A stretch of DNA of 58,092 bases. Source: Alphaproteobacteria bacterium. GTDB lineage: Bacteria > Pseudomonadota > Alphaproteobacteria > Sphingomonadales > Emcibacteraceae. Made by a program: the position numbers and the translations under genes. Positions 1 to 8,092 of the stretch are shown in pieces. Where the stretch lies: the NCBI GenBank assembly GCA_013152755.1, contig JAADFR010000004.1, forward strand, positions 5,032-63,123, written 5' to 3'. How positions within the stretch are numbered: position 1 is the stretch's first letter; each line of letters starts with the position of its first letter. The notes under the pieces were generated by a model. It was not told the origin of the DNA. It searched no databases and was given only the letters and a program-made list of their open reading frames with translations.

Positions 1-815
1 TGAAAGCCATGACGCCCAATTCGGCGGCGGCGGTTCATATCATACTGGAGGCCGAGCGGCTGGGCTATGCGGACCGGGATATGTATATGGCCGACAGTGA
101 TTATGTGTCGGTGCCCCTGTCTATGTTTACGGATCAGACCTATCTGGCACAGCGGGCTAAACTGATTTCACTGGACAGATCAATGGGTAAGGCCACGGCG
201 GGCAAGCCCCCGGTCGATCATGTGGCTTTTGCGGCGGGCATGACACCGGAATTGCCCTCGACCTCGCATTTTTCCATCGTGGATAAATGGGGCGGCATGG
301 TCAGCATGACCGCGACGGTGGAAAGTGCTTTCGGCAGTCGCCTTATGGTCGGCGGCTTTATGCTCAATAATGAGATGACTGACTTTTCCCTGATTGCCGA
401 CCGGAACGGCGTGCCGGTGGCTAACCGGATCGAGCCGGGCAAAAGACCCCGCAGCTCCATGTCCCCGACCTTTGTTCTGGATGATCAGCACCGGGTGATC
501 ATGGCCATTGGCTCCCCCGGCGGCAACAGCATCATCGCCTATGTGACCCAGACGATTATTAATGTGCTGGATTGGGGCATGAGCATGCAACAGGCCATCG
601 ACCAGCCCCATTTCCTGACCCGGGGCGGCAAAGTCTATCTGGAACGGGATACGGCCATTACCGCCTTGATAAAACCCTTGACCGAAAAGGGCCATCAGGT
701 GCAAAGCCGGACCATCAATAGCGGCCTGCACGGCATTATCATCCATTATGACAAGGACGGCATCCGCTATGAAGGCGGCGCCGACAAACGGCGTGAGGGC
801 GTTGTTCTGGAATGA
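1..815 (+). CDS. ggt: Gamma-glutamyltransferase, C-terminal part (5' end outside window)
   Basis: Periplasmic gamma-glutamyl hydrolase/transferase of glutathione metabolism. The reading frame is open to the window edge, so the gene begins upstream. What remains is the end of the large subunit and the whole small subunit. The autoprocessing and nucleophile threonine lies in the motif STSHFSIVD (codon near 261), and the family motifs PGKRPRSSMSP and GSPGGN follow. The frame closes with TGA at 813-815. It converges on the PEP-CTERM gene at 898-1719, and no clear terminator lies between them. Family assignment is secure; specificity within the GGT family is not determined. Confidence 0.93.
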   Translation, partial: KAMTPNSAAAVHIILEAERLGYADRDMYMADSDYVSVPLSMFTDQTYLAQRAKLISLDRSMGKATAGKPPVDHVAFAAGMTPELPSTSHFSIVDKWGGMVSMTATVESAFGSRLMVGGFMLNNEMTDFSLIADRNGVPVANRIEPGKRPRSSMSPTFVLDDQHRVIMAIGSPGGNSIIAYVTQTIINVLDWGMSMQQAIDQPHFLTRGGKVYLERDTAITALIKPLTEKGHQVQSRTINSGLHGIIIHYDKDGIRYEGGADKRREGVVLE

Positions 816-897
816 TCGGGGTGATAAAGAAAATAGAGAAAGTTGGTATTTTGTCTCATTGATTTCCCAGATTCTCAATATAAGAATATATAGTTAA

Positions 898-1719
898 TTA
901 CCCCCGGCGTTTGCGGGCAAGGCCGAGACCCAGCAGGCCTAGACCCAAAAGAGCAAGCGGGGCCGGTTCCGGAACATTTGTCGTTATGGTTCCTCTTGCT
1001 GTATAGGCAATAATATTTGCCCTCAAGATAGCAGCTTGCGGCTTGGGATTATGGAAATTAACTGTTGTCATACCACCAACCAGAACAAGACCTGATCCAT
1101 ACTTCAATTCACCAAGAACCGCATCAGATGTGACAGAATCTTCGATAAGTGTCGTCAGCCCCCCACCGGAAACGGTCGCATGGCTAAAATACCCACCGGT
1201 AAAGGCCGTTCCCGTTGCGCCGTACGGCCCATTAAAGATCGGATGCGCCGGATCAGTAGCATTTACACTAGTAGTCATAAAAGTCTTTCCCGCGTAATTA
1301 AGCGTGATGCCAAAACCAAAATCCATACTGCGCCACCTCCCATAGGGTGCCGCATTGATAAATAACCGGCCGCCAGCAGAAACCCAACTGTCAATATACG
1401 TAGAATAATACAGTAGAAAATCTCCCAGAGAGCCAGCGCTACTAGCGCTACCTTCCAGGAATATAAATTCTGTGCTGGCAGAAAAAAACGGTGCCGCATC
1501 AAAAAATGCCGGTTGAAACTCGTCGTAACGCATGTTATCCCAGTTTCCGATACCGAAAACAGTGTCCATAGCCGCTTCATTTGCGTTGTTGCCCCAAGGT
1601 GGTCGAAATCCTCTTATATAAACCGGCGCGGCAGAGGCACTTTGAATGATAATCAAACTGATCAGCCCGACACTCACCAGAATGATCCCTCGCTTAAATT
1701 TTCCAATAATATTACTCAC
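898..1719 (-). CDS. PEP-CTERM sorting domain protein 1
   Basis: Exported protein of 273 aa that is predicted to be processed by an exosortase. It has an N-terminal signal peptide (hydrophobic stretch about residues 11-30, ending SASA-AP) and a C-terminal sorting signal: VPEP, a Gly/Leu-rich membrane segment, and the basic tail ARKRRG. The start is GTG at 1719 with an AAGGA ribosome site 8-9 nt upstream. The middle (about residues 45-240) is a single soluble domain I do not recognise. A sigma-54 promoter lies at 1785-1800 and a perfect palindromic upstream site at 1865-1901, so expression is probably RpoN-dependent. Substrate status is inferred from the sorting signal; the function is unknown. 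Confidence 0.9.
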   Translation of the reverse strand: MSNIIGKFKRGIILVSVGLISLIIIQSASAAPVYIRGFRPPWGNNANEAAMDTVFGIGNWDNMRYDEFQPAFFDAAPFFSASTEFIFLEGSASSAGSLGDFLLYYSTYIDSWVSAGGRLFINAAPYGRWRSMDFGFGITLNYAGKTFMTTSVNATDPAHPIFNGPYGATGTAFTGGYFSHATVSGGGLTTLIEDSVTSDAVLGELKYGSGLVLVGGMTTVNFHNPKPQAAILRANIIAYTARGTITTNVPEPAPLALLGLGLLGLGLARKRRG

Positions 1720-1784
1720 TGCCTATTTCCTTCATTTAAATTACTTAGAAATAACTTCTTGCTGATATTTAATTGCAAATATCA

Positions 1785-1800
1785 AGCAAATATCAGGCCA
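1785..1800 (-). promoter_or_regulatory. Sigma-54 (-24/-12) promoter of PEP-CTERM gene 1
   Basis: On the minus strand the sequence reads TGGCCTGATATTTGCT, with GG and GC exactly 10 bp apart. It matches the RpoN consensus TGGCACG-N4-TTGCW at nearly all positions. The transcription start would fall near 1774, leaving a leader of about 55 nt before the GTG. Two other PEP-CTERM genes in the window have the same promoter type. Confidence 0.82.
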
Positions 1801-1864
1801 ATTTTGATAAATGGGGGAAACTCACGTTTTTTTAAGGTTTAAGTCACCAACAGATGACTTATAC

Positions 1865-1901
1865 TGTAAAGAAACCTGACAGAGTGTCAGGTTTCTTTAC
1901 A
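1865..1901. promoter_or_regulatory. Perfect 17-bp inverted repeat, PEP-CTERM upstream activator site
   Basis: TGTAAAGAAACCTGACA (1865-1881) is followed by the loop GAG and the exact reverse complement (1885-1901). The left arm matches 16 of 17 positions of the element at 38385-38401 and shares the TGTAAA/GACA frame with 5399-5415. It sits 64 bp upstream of the sigma-54 promoter, a typical enhancer position. As RNA it would also form a strong hairpin, but it lacks a proper terminal T-tract and lies upstream of the promoter. A protein-binding enhancer is therefore favoured. Confidence 0.7.
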
Positions 1902-2031
1902 GCTTTAAAAATACTACGTTACCGAATATGTTTTCTTTGGGGGTAATTCAAGGCTGTTATTGACAATTATTGGGGCGTGTAACACCCTAAATGAAAATAG
2001 ACCAAAAAAAGGCGGTCTCCCGAGAACCAAT

Positions 2032-2049
2032 GGGGACAGGTGCTGCCCC
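2032..2049. repeat. REP-like short hairpin
   Basis: GGGGACAG-GTG-CTGCCCC folds as a short GC-rich stem with one bulged A, inside an AT-rich intergenic stretch. The phrase resembles the GGGGACAG-type termini found near REP-associated transposase genes, but no transposase is present. The call rests on shape and resemblance only. The rest of 1902-2170 shows no gene. Confidence 0.3.
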
Positions 2050-2170
2050 CTTTAACCATAGGTCACACGTCTGCCGCTAAGTACGCAACAGCCCCCAATA
2101 TGACCGTATTTGAATTTTTAGATACAGCCATATAGTTTAGATAATAGGTCGAGGATAAAAAGTCAGTCGC

Positions 2171-2494
2171 TTAAATTTCAAGTGCGGCGAATAGCTCTTT
2201 TTCGGCTTCTGCGCGTGCTTTACGGTGTTTCGCCATTTGAATTTTGGCTTTTTCTTGTACTTCCGCAGCCGCTTTTTTCACCTTGTCGATCGCATTTTTC
2301 TTCACTTCATCGGGCGGGCTTTTAAAGCCATAGTCTTTGGCGATTTGTCCAATTAATTTTGCTGCATATACTTTCTGGTTTTTATCAGCAATAGCGCGTT
2401 CCCTCGCTTGGGTGTTCGCGACCGCCTGTTTTGTGATATCAGCAACAAGATCACGGATTAATTTACGTTTTTGCGTTTTGGAAAGTTTTGTCAT
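2171..2494 (-). CDS. Small Lys/Ala-rich protein of unknown function
   Basis: A 107-aa protein with no signal peptide or membrane segment. It is strongly basic and rich in Lys, Ala and Glu, and most of it (about residues 60-105) looks like a long charged helix or coiled coil. The ATG at 2494 follows an excellent AGGAGG ribosome site (about 9 nt spacing), which supports real translation. I do not recognise a family. It stands alone between a PEP-CTERM gene and the divergent antiporter. A nucleoid- or RNA-associated role would fit the composition, but nothing specific supports it. Confidence 0.6.
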   Translation of the reverse strand: MTKLSKTQKRKLIRDLVADITKQAVANTQARERAIADKNQKVYAAKLIGQIAKDYGFKSPPDEVKKNAIDKVKKAAAEVQEKAKIQMAKHRKARAEAEKELFAALEI

Positions 2495-2528
2495 TATAAT
2501 ATACCTCCTGTTAAATATAAAAACACCC

Positions 2529-2689
2529 CCATCATTATTAGGCGGTATCTGAATAAAAAAGTATTTGATTTAGGTCAACTGTATCGCGCCGGGTTTGTCG
2601 GCGGCTTGCTTGTCTCGGCCTCATTAATCGCGAATAATATCATTCCAGAATTTTCAGGTTCTGGAGTAGAATGGGTACATGTAAAATAA
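2529..2689 (+). pseudogene. Possible short ORF or gene remnant in the gap before the antiporter
   Basis: The 312-bp gap 2495-2806 holds a short frame ending at TAA 2687-2689. It encodes roughly 50 residues with a hydrophobic segment (GFVGGLLVSASLIANNI) and is more GC-rich than its flanks. It has no convincing start codon or ribosome site beyond one that overlaps the preceding gene antisense. It may be a leftover of a membrane protein gene or chance. Nothing else is seen in the gap. Confidence 0.15.
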
Positions 2690-2806
2690 TGGGTTAATCT
2701 TAATACTTGCATCAACAGACCATCACCATTAAAAATTATCTAAAGTAGCGTGAACAGGTCTTTTACCTCAAATCTCTAAGACGCTTTAGTTTCTGGATGA
2801 TATATC

Positions 2807-4393
2807 ATGGATTATATATGGGTTGCCGTGGCATTCGTCTGTGGCTTTCTGGTTAAACAAATGAAATTACCCCCACTTGTCGGGTATCTTGCGGCGGGTT
2901 TTGGCTTGCATGCCTTGGGGGTGGTGCCGGATGATTCACTGGAAACCCTGTCCGATCTCGGCGTTACCCTGCTTCTCTTTACCATCGGCCTGAAGCTCGA
3001 CATCAAAAGTTTATTCAAAATCGAAATATGGGGCGGTGCCACGGGTCATATGGGGGCCATCGTGGTCCTGACGACCCTGAACTGTCTCTTTCTTGCCTCT
3101 TTGGGCGTTGCTTACTTTATCGAACTGGATTTATCCGCCGCCGCCCTAATCGGTTTTGCTGTAAGTTTCAGCAGTACGGTCTGTGCCGTAAAAATACTGG
3201 AGGAAAGAGGCGAACTGCGTGCGCGCCATGGCCAGGTCGCGATTGGCATCCTGATTATTCAGGACATTGCCGCCGTAATATTTGTTACCCTTGCCACGGA
3301 TAAGTCACCGTCATGGTGGGCGTTGGGTTTGCTGGCCCTGCCTCTGGCCCGGCCTTTATTAATTAAAATGCTTCAAAAAAGTGGTCATGGCGAACTCTTG
3401 CCTTTAGCGGGCTTCTTTCTGGCCTTCACAGGCGGGGAATTATTCGAGCTGGTCGGCTTGAAAGCCCATCTTGGTGCCTTGGTATTTGCCATGTTGTTAA
3501 GTGGCCATGACAAGGCAGGGGAACTTGCAAAATCGCTTCTGAATTTTAAAGATATTTTCCTGATTGGCTTTTTCCTGTCTATTGGATTCACCGCCTTGCC
3601 GACAGTGGACATGATCGGCGTGGCCCTCATCATGGCCATCGCTTTGCCCATCAAAGCGGGTCTGTTTTTTCTGTGGCTCACCCGCCTGAAACTGCGCAGC
3701 CGGAGTGCCTTTCTCGCGGCTCTCAGCCTGACAAACTATAGTGAGTTCGGCCTGATCGTCTGTTCTGCAAGTGTCATGCATGGGTTGCTGGCCAAAGAAT
3801 GGCTGGTGATCATGGCGCTGGCCGTAGCCATATCCTTTGTCTTTTCGAGCATCATCAACGCCTATGCCCATGATTTCTATGCCCGCTGGCGAAAAGGCAT
3901 CAAACGTTTTGAACATACAGGGCGTCTTTCTGGTGATCAGTTTCCCCATCCCGGAGACGCCACCATCCTGATTATCGGTATGGGCCGTGTGGGGTCAGGT
4001 GCCTATGATACACTTCGGGATAATCAGGGGAAAAATGTTTGTGGAATAGAAGTTATCAAAGGCCGGGCGGAGGCTAATCAGCAGGAAGGCCGGAATGTTA
4101 TTTTTGCTGATGCGGAAGACCCGGACTTTTGGGAGCATATTGATTTGAAACCGATAGATTTGATTATGTTTGCCATGCCAAACCACCGGGACATACTTGA
4201 GGTGCTAAAGCAACTTCGCCTAGTTGGCTATCAGGGGAAAACGGCTGGTATTATTAGGTACGAAGATCACAAGAAAATACTACTCGATGCCGGTGTTGAT
4301 GTTGTTTTTAATTTTTATCAAAAAGCGGGCACCGGGTTTGCGGATCAAACCATCCAAACCTTATATGCCGGGCAAGGGGATATTAGGGGATAA
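2807..4393 (+). CDS. CPA2-family cation:proton antiporter with NAD-binding domain (KefB/KefC type)
   Basis: Inner-membrane monovalent cation/proton antiporter or K+ efflux protein of 528 aa. Residues 1 to about 370 form the multi-helix Na+/H+ exchanger domain, including the start MDYIWVAVAFVCGFLVKQ and a conserved FTIGLKLD segment. Residues from about 385 form a Rossmann TrkA-N/RCK domain with the nucleotide motif GMGRVGSGA. The ATG at 2807 has only a weak GGA ribosome site. The gene appears monocistronic and converges on the PEP-CTERM gene at 4522, with a shared hairpin at 4474-4508. Ion specificity (K+ or Na+) cannot be read from the sequence. Confidence 0.9.
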   Translation: MDYIWVAVAFVCGFLVKQMKLPPLVGYLAAGFGLHALGVVPDDSLETLSDLGVTLLLFTIGLKLDIKSLFKIEIWGGATGHMGAIVVLTTLNCLFLASLGVAYFIELDLSAAALIGFAVSFSSTVCAVKILEERGELRARHGQVAIGILIIQDIAAVIFVTLATDKSPSWWALGLLALPLARPLLIKMLQKSGHGELLPLAGFFLAFTGGELFELVGLKAHLGALVFAMLLSGHDKAGELAKSLLNFKDIFLIGFFLSIGFTALPTVDMIGVALIMAIALPIKAGLFFLWLTRLKLRSRSAFLAALSLTNYSEFGLIVCSASVMHGLLAKEWLVIMALAVAISFVFSSIINAYAHDFYARWRKGIKRFEHTGRLSGDQFPHPGDATILIIGMGRVGSGAYDTLRDNQGKNVCGIEVIKGRAEANQQEGRNVIFADAEDPDFWEHIDLKPIDLIMFAMPNHRDILEVLKQLRLVGYQGKTAGIIRYEDHKKILLDAGVDVVFNFYQKAGTGFADQTIQTLYAGQGDIRG

Positions 4394-4473
4394 TCCTGAT
4401 ACATAAAGATACCTCAGGAGAAGAGATCCTAGACTCTATGGGGATAGTAATGGGGCTGGTTCATTTGAAAAGA

Positions 4474-4508
4474 AACGAGGCAGAAGAAATAATATCTTCT
4501 GCCTCGTT
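4474..4508. terminator. Bidirectional intrinsic terminator
   Basis: Perfect 14-bp stem AACGAGGCAGAAGA / TCTTCTGCCTCGTT with a 7-nt loop. On the minus strand it is followed by TTCTTTTC, so it best serves the PEP-CTERM gene that ends at 4522. It also lies downstream of the antiporter gene ending at 4393. Confidence 0.8.
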
Positions 4509-4521
4509 CGGAAATCAGATG

Positions 4522-5280
4522 TTATATTTTTGCTTTGCGCCGATAGAGAACTAGTCCGGCAAGACCCATAAATAACAGTCCCAGACCACCCGGCTCTGGC
4601 ACCCTTGTTGTTGGGGTTCCACTGGTATCGAACCAGCCGGAATAGCGGGTAGAGAAACTATTTATGCTACCATTTTGATTATAGGTAATTGCCCCGTTAT
4701 CTGCGAAGAAGGGATGATACCAGATGCCAACGGCATCCGTAAAACGTACGCCGCGCCAACTGGCAGGTTTTCCCGTTGGATCATTAATAATACCAAGATC
4801 AATATTAAAATCAAAGGTGCTGACGCCGTCGTTATTAAGACCAAGGTCGTTGGTGTAAGTTGATGTGAATTCCGTCGTGAATGACTGAATGAAAGTCCCA
4901 TGCAGGAAGCTGCTGGGGTTATTCTGCCCGTTATAAACATATGCTGTCAGGCGATTTGAAAAATAATCCCCATAAAAAATAGCAATTTCATTCACGCGGC
5001 CCTTTGGGTTTGCTGCATCGCCCGGCGAACCACCCCCGTTTAACACCAGCCAGAACCCGTTGGCCAGCCGGTTATTTTTTTCCGTGACAGTAGAAGAAAA
5101 ACTCAACGTATTATTACTATCATCATAACTGGAGCTTAAGTTAGTGACATAGCCGCCACCGGAATTCCCCAACGTCCCGTTCAGGTCAACGCTGTAAACT
5201 GTTGCCTGTGCATTCTGTGTTGCCAATGCTATTAATGACATTACGGTTATCGAAACTGTTCTCATTATTTTTTTCTTCAT
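4522..5280 (-). CDS. PEP-CTERM sorting domain protein 2
   Basis: Exported surface protein of 252 aa. It has a signal peptide starting MKKKIMRTVSITVMS and ending near NAQA, an unrecognised beta-rich, Asn/Ser-rich body, and the C-terminal signal RVPEPGG, hydrophobic segment, YRRKAKI. The start is ATG 5280, preceded by GGAG at good spacing. A TTG at 5325 in the same frame would extend the protein but lies inside the sigma-54 promoter and is rejected. The mature protein is presumably anchored or released through an exosortase encoded elsewhere. Function is unknown. Confidence 0.9.
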   Translation of the reverse strand: MKKKIMRTVSITVMSLIALATQNAQATVYSVDLNGTLGNSGGGYVTNLSSSYDDSNNTLSFSSTVTEKNNRLANGFWLVLNGGGSPGDAANPKGRVNEIAIFYGDYFSNRLTAYVYNGQNNPSSFLHGTFIQSFTTEFTSTYTNDLGLNNDGVSTFDFNIDLGIINDPTGKPASWRGVRFTDAVGIWYHPFFADNGAITYNQNGSINSFSTRYSGWFDTSGTPTTRVPEPGGLGLLFMGLAGLVLYRRKAKI

Positions 5281-5320
5281 CTTGCGCTCCATACAAAAAA
5301 GTGAATTACAAGCACTGTTT

Positions 5321-5336
5321 TGCAACTAACGTGCCA
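5321..5336 (-). promoter_or_regulatory. Sigma-54 promoter of PEP-CTERM gene 2
   Basis: The minus strand reads TGGCACGTTAGTTGCA, a full match to the RpoN consensus TGGCACG-N4-TTGCA. The start of transcription would be near 5310, giving a leader of about 30 nt that contains the GGAG ribosome site. This is the clearest of the three sigma-54 promoters in the window. Confidence 0.9.
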
Positions 5337-5398
5337 TTTTTTGAACTTGCGCTAAGATATTGAAAATAATAGGAAAAATAAAATATGATATTTCAAGC

Positions 5399-5415
5399 TG
5401 TAAAAGGGGCCGACA
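5399..5415 (+). promoter_or_regulatory. Upstream activator element of PEP-CTERM gene 2
   Basis: TGTAAAAGGGGCCGACA keeps the TGTAAA-N5-C-N-GACA frame seen at 1865 and 38385, although the middle differs. It lies 62 bp upstream of the -24/-12 promoter of the minus-strand gene, in the same orientation relative to that gene as the 38385 site. Confidence 0.55.
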
Positions 5416-5486
5416 GTTTTGTTTCATTATGATGCAGTTTATACATTCTGTGAAAACGGATGATACCCATATGGCAGGTTCTGATT

Positions 5487-6905
5487 TTAACTGGCCAAAA
5501 TAATCCGGAAATGGCTGCCGTCTTCATCGGACTTAACCAGTTCGAGGGTGCCGCCGTGGGCTTCCAGAATTTCTTTTGATATGGCAAGGCCAAGGCCCGC
5601 GCCGCCGTTGCTGCTGCCGTGGAAAGGCTGGAACAAGGTCGCTTTGATCTGGCCGGGGATGCCGGGGCCGTTGTCCTTAATGTCGATGATTGTTTGATTA
5701 CTATCTTTTCGGGCGCTGAAGGTAATTTCGCCGCCGTCTTTCATGGCCTGCACCGCATTGCGGGACAGATTCAGGAACACGCGAAATATCTGGTCGCTGT
5801 CGGCACGAATGGTGAAATTTTCGGAGAAATCCGGTGTAATCTGAATATTGCCAAGGTCCGTCACGCCAAGGGAGAGACAGACTTCTTCGATGATATGTTT
5901 CAGATTAACCGATGAGAGATCAGGTTTTTCGACACCGGCCTTGCCATATTTCAGGGTATTTTCACAGAGCCGTATGGCCCGGTCCACCGCCTTGACAAAG
6001 CGGGGGGCCAGTTTCTGGACGACCGGGTTATCAACGCTGCTTAAATGATCGGAGACCATCTGGGCGCTGGACAGGATATTGCGCAGGTCATGGTTGATCT
6101 TGCTGACACTTTCCCCTAATTGGGCCAGATGTTTTTTCTGAATCAGGGCGGCGCGGATTTCATTCTGCATGGCGGCCAGTTCCCGCATGACAATGCCAAT
6201 CTCATCGGCCCGCCCCTCGACGGACAGGTCAATGGGGGCATTTTCCGGGGCCGCCCGAAAGGCGGTGACGCTCTTTGTCATCTTTTTTATTGGCCGGATC
6301 AACAGGTAAGACAGGCTGAAATAAACCAGCCCGGCGGTGATCAGGGATATGATGATCGAAAGCAGCATCACATTGATGGAAAACCGCCGCATATCCTCAC
6401 ATAATAAATTCTCGTAAAAGATAATTTCGATGAAGGTATCTTCGTCGGGCGGGGCAGGCTTTCCCTGAGTGGCATCGGCCTGCATGAAATTGGCATAGCC
6501 TTTGACCTGTATCAGGCTTTTATGGGGATGGGTGTGAAACAGGCTTTTCATGGTATCCCGTATCATGTCCGAAAAGGATGGATCACGGATGTCATAGCGC
6601 ATGGCCACATTCAGGGGTTGATCCGTGTTGAGAACAAGCTGCCTTCTGTCCTTTTGTTTCAGGCTTATGGCCACCACACCTGCATTGCCCAATAGCTTGC
6701 GGGACAGCATCTCGCTGATCATATGGTCGGGGGCGGCTTCGATGGCCAGAATGGCGATATTGGCGGCAGCAAGCCTTTCCTCAAGCCATGTCTTGCGAAA
6801 ATTGACCACTGACGGCACATAGATCAGAACCTCTGCCAGCAGGACAAAGAATATGGTCAGCAGCAAAAGTTGCAGAGAGAGATGAGACCTGAGTTTCTGA
6901 AACAT
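5487..6905 (-). CDS. Membrane sensor histidine kinase
   Basis: Two-component sensor kinase of 472 aa. Transmembrane segments lie at about 12-33 and 178-203 and flank a periplasmic sensor region of about 145 residues. A HAMP linker follows (about 203-255), then the phospho-accepting helix with His272 in KINHDLRN, then the ATP-binding domain with N box (LNLSRNAVQAM), G1 (DNGPGIPG) and G2 (GGAGLGLAI). No response regulator is adjacent. It lies near PEP-CTERM genes but is not PrsK-like: there are only two membrane segments and no GAF domain. The ligand is unknown. The ATG at 6905 has only a distant AGGA. Confidence 0.88.
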   Translation of the reverse strand: MFQKLRSHLSLQLLLLTIFFVLLAEVLIYVPSVVNFRKTWLEERLAAANIAILAIEAAPDHMISEMLSRKLLGNAGVVAISLKQKDRRQLVLNTDQPLNVAMRYDIRDPSFSDMIRDTMKSLFHTHPHKSLIQVKGYANFMQADATQGKPAPPDEDTFIEIIFYENLLCEDMRRFSINVMLLSIIISLITAGLVYFSLSYLLIRPIKKMTKSVTAFRAAPENAPIDLSVEGRADEIGIVMRELAAMQNEIRAALIQKKHLAQLGESVSKINHDLRNILSSAQMVSDHLSSVDNPVVQKLAPRFVKAVDRAIRLCENTLKYGKAGVEKPDLSSVNLKHIIEEVCLSLGVTDLGNIQITPDFSENFTIRADSDQIFRVFLNLSRNAVQAMKDGGEITFSARKDSNQTIIDIKDNGPGIPGQIKATLFQPFHGSSNGGAGLGLAISKEILEAHGGTLELVKSDEDGSHFRIILAS

Positions 6906-6947
6906 GAAAGCGGTGTGTTTCCTCTATGGGGTTATTATGTGCCTGAG

Positions 6948-7000
6948 TTATCCAAGTGTAGCTATTTTTTTGATCAATAGGGAGAAAAAAATTACCCACA
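6948..7000 (+). other. Two DnaA-box-like sequences upstream of rpmH
   Basis: TTATCCAAG (6948-6956) and TTACCCACA (6992-7000) differ from TTATCCACA by two and one bases. They lie in the AT-rich gap 6906-7166 upstream of rpmH. Two degenerate sites are weak evidence for an origin or for DnaA regulation. Confidence 0.15.
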
Positions 7001-7043
7001 GATAACAGGAACCAAAAAAACGATGCAGAGGCGGTGTTGGTGA

Positions 7044-7072
7044 TTGACTCGTCCTGAGAATGGCATTATACA
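7044..7072 (+). promoter_or_regulatory. Sigma-70-type promoter of the rpmH operon
   Basis: A -35 TTGACT (7044-7049) and a -10 TATACA (7067-7072) are separated by exactly 17 bp. Transcription would begin near 7079, about 88 nt before the rpmH start. Confidence 0.65.
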
Positions 7073-7166
7073 CCGCATTTGAAATCGAACGTCAGATTAT
7101 TGTGGTCTGGCGATAATTTATACACGCCGTTATGAGCCTTAAAATAACGGTATATGGAGTAGTCCA

Positions 7167-7301
7167 GTGAAACGTACATTTCAACCAAGTGTTCTGGTTC
7201 GTAAACGCCGTCACGGTTTCCGCTCGCGGTCTGCCACTGTTGGTGGTCGCCGGGTATTATCTGCGCGCCGGGCCAAGGGGCGTAAACGCCTGTCCGCATA
7301 A
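7167..7301 (+). CDS. rpmH: 50S ribosomal protein L34
   Basis: A 44-aa basic protein of the large ribosomal subunit, immediately recognisable from KRTFQPS at the start, [11 protein letters not shown] in the middle and [12 protein letters not shown] at the end; this is the usual family length. The start is GTG (7167) with GGAG 7 nt upstream. It opens the conserved order rpmH-rnpA-yidD-yidC. A hairpin with a T-rich tail (7334-7365) lies before rnpA and probably lowers downstream expression relative to L34. Confidence 0.97.
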   Translation: MKRTFQPSVLVRKRRHGFRSRSATVGGRRVLSARRAKGRKRLSA

Positions 7302-7333
7302 TCCTGACCACAGGGTTAAGATATTTTCAGCAG

Positions 7334-7365
7334 CCGGCCCTGAGATTTCAGCGGCCGGTTTTGTT
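7334..7365 (+). terminator. Attenuator-type hairpin between rpmH and rnpA
   Basis: CCGGCC (7334-7339) pairs with GGCCGG (7353-7358). The inner pair CTGA/TCAG extends the stem with one bulge, and the tail is TTTTGTTG. It probably causes partial termination, which would give more rpmH than rnpA message. Confidence 0.6.
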
Positions 7366-7379
7366 GTTTGGGAAGAGTG

Positions 7380-7805
7380 ATGACCAAGCCTTCTGATCAT
7401 AACAAGTACAAGATTCCCACGCTGGCAAAGCGGCGGGATTTTCTGCGCATTGCCGCCGCCCGTAAAAAATGGGTGGCCCCCGGCATGATTGTTCAGATGG
7501 CCGCAGGCACAGAGGACAGATCCGCCATCCGGGTTGGCTATACCGCCAGCAAAAAGGTCGGCAATGCGGTCCGGCGCAACCGGGCCAAGCGGCGGCTTCG
7601 GGAAGTGGTACGCAAGAGCCTGTGGGGTCGGGGGGTGCGGGGGCATGATTATGTGCTTATTGCCCGGTCGGCAACGGTGGATATGTCCTTTGATCAGCTG
7701 ATTCGCGATTTTAATTGGTGTCTCAAACGCTTAAAACCCTCAAACGCACAGGATTTATCGGCTGAAACCGCTGATCAGGCCCCCGGCACAGGGGAGAAGG
7801 CGTGA
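7380..7805 (+). CDS. rnpA: Ribonuclease P protein component
   Basis: Protein subunit of RNase P (141 aa), which helps the catalytic RNA mature tRNA 5' ends. The family signature is [13 protein letters not shown] at about residues 63-75; the N-terminal [10 protein letters not shown] and the Tyr-Val-Leu-Ile-Ala strand also fit. ATG 7380 is chosen because GGAAGAG lies directly upstream; the TTG at 7368 is rejected. Its stop overlaps the yidD start (GTGA), so the two are translationally coupled. The C-terminal tail is longer and less conserved than in E. coli. Confidence 0.95.
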   Translation: MTKPSDHNKYKIPTLAKRRDFLRIAAARKKWVAPGMIVQMAAGTEDRSAIRVGYTASKKVGNAVRRNRAKRRLREVVRKSLWGRGVRGHDYVLIARSATVDMSFDQLIRDFNWCLKRLKPSNAQDLSAETADQAPGTGEKA

Positions 7806-8056
7806 TTCTCCTCAACTGGCTCTTGAAAGCCTTGATCACAGTCTATAGATATACTCTTTCGCCGCTTTTGGGTAAAAACTGTCGTTATCTGCCCACATGT
7901 TCGGAATATGCCACAGAGGCCATTGATCGTTTTGGGGCTTTTAAAGGCGGCCTGATGGCGATCCGGCGTATTGTCCGCTGCCACCCCTGGGGAGGCCACG
8001 GGTTTGATCCGGTACCGGAAAAAGATAATGACATTGATAATAGGCAAGGCCGATGA
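7802..8056 (+). CDS. yidD: Membrane protein insertion efficiency factor YidD
   Basis: An 84-aa protein of the UPF0161/YidD family, thought to assist YidC-dependent membrane insertion. The diagnostic motif [11 protein letters not shown] is at about residues 27-37, and [14 protein letters not shown] follows. GTG 7802 overlaps the rnpA stop by four bases. It lies between rnpA and yidC as in most Proteobacteria. Confidence 0.95.
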   Translation: MILLNWLLKALITVYRYTLSPLLGKNCRYLPTCSEYATEAIDRFGAFKGGLMAIRRIVRCHPWGGHGFDPVPEKDNDIDNRQGR

Positions 8057-8092
8057 TGTCGGTCCAGTGAAAAGTAATTAGAGAAGCAGTCC

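Noticed and set aside
5487-6905. Histidine kinase as PrsK of the PEP-CTERM system
   Set aside because: It has two membrane segments, a HAMP linker and no GAF domain or multi-helix N-terminus, unlike PrsK, and no PrsR gene is beside it.
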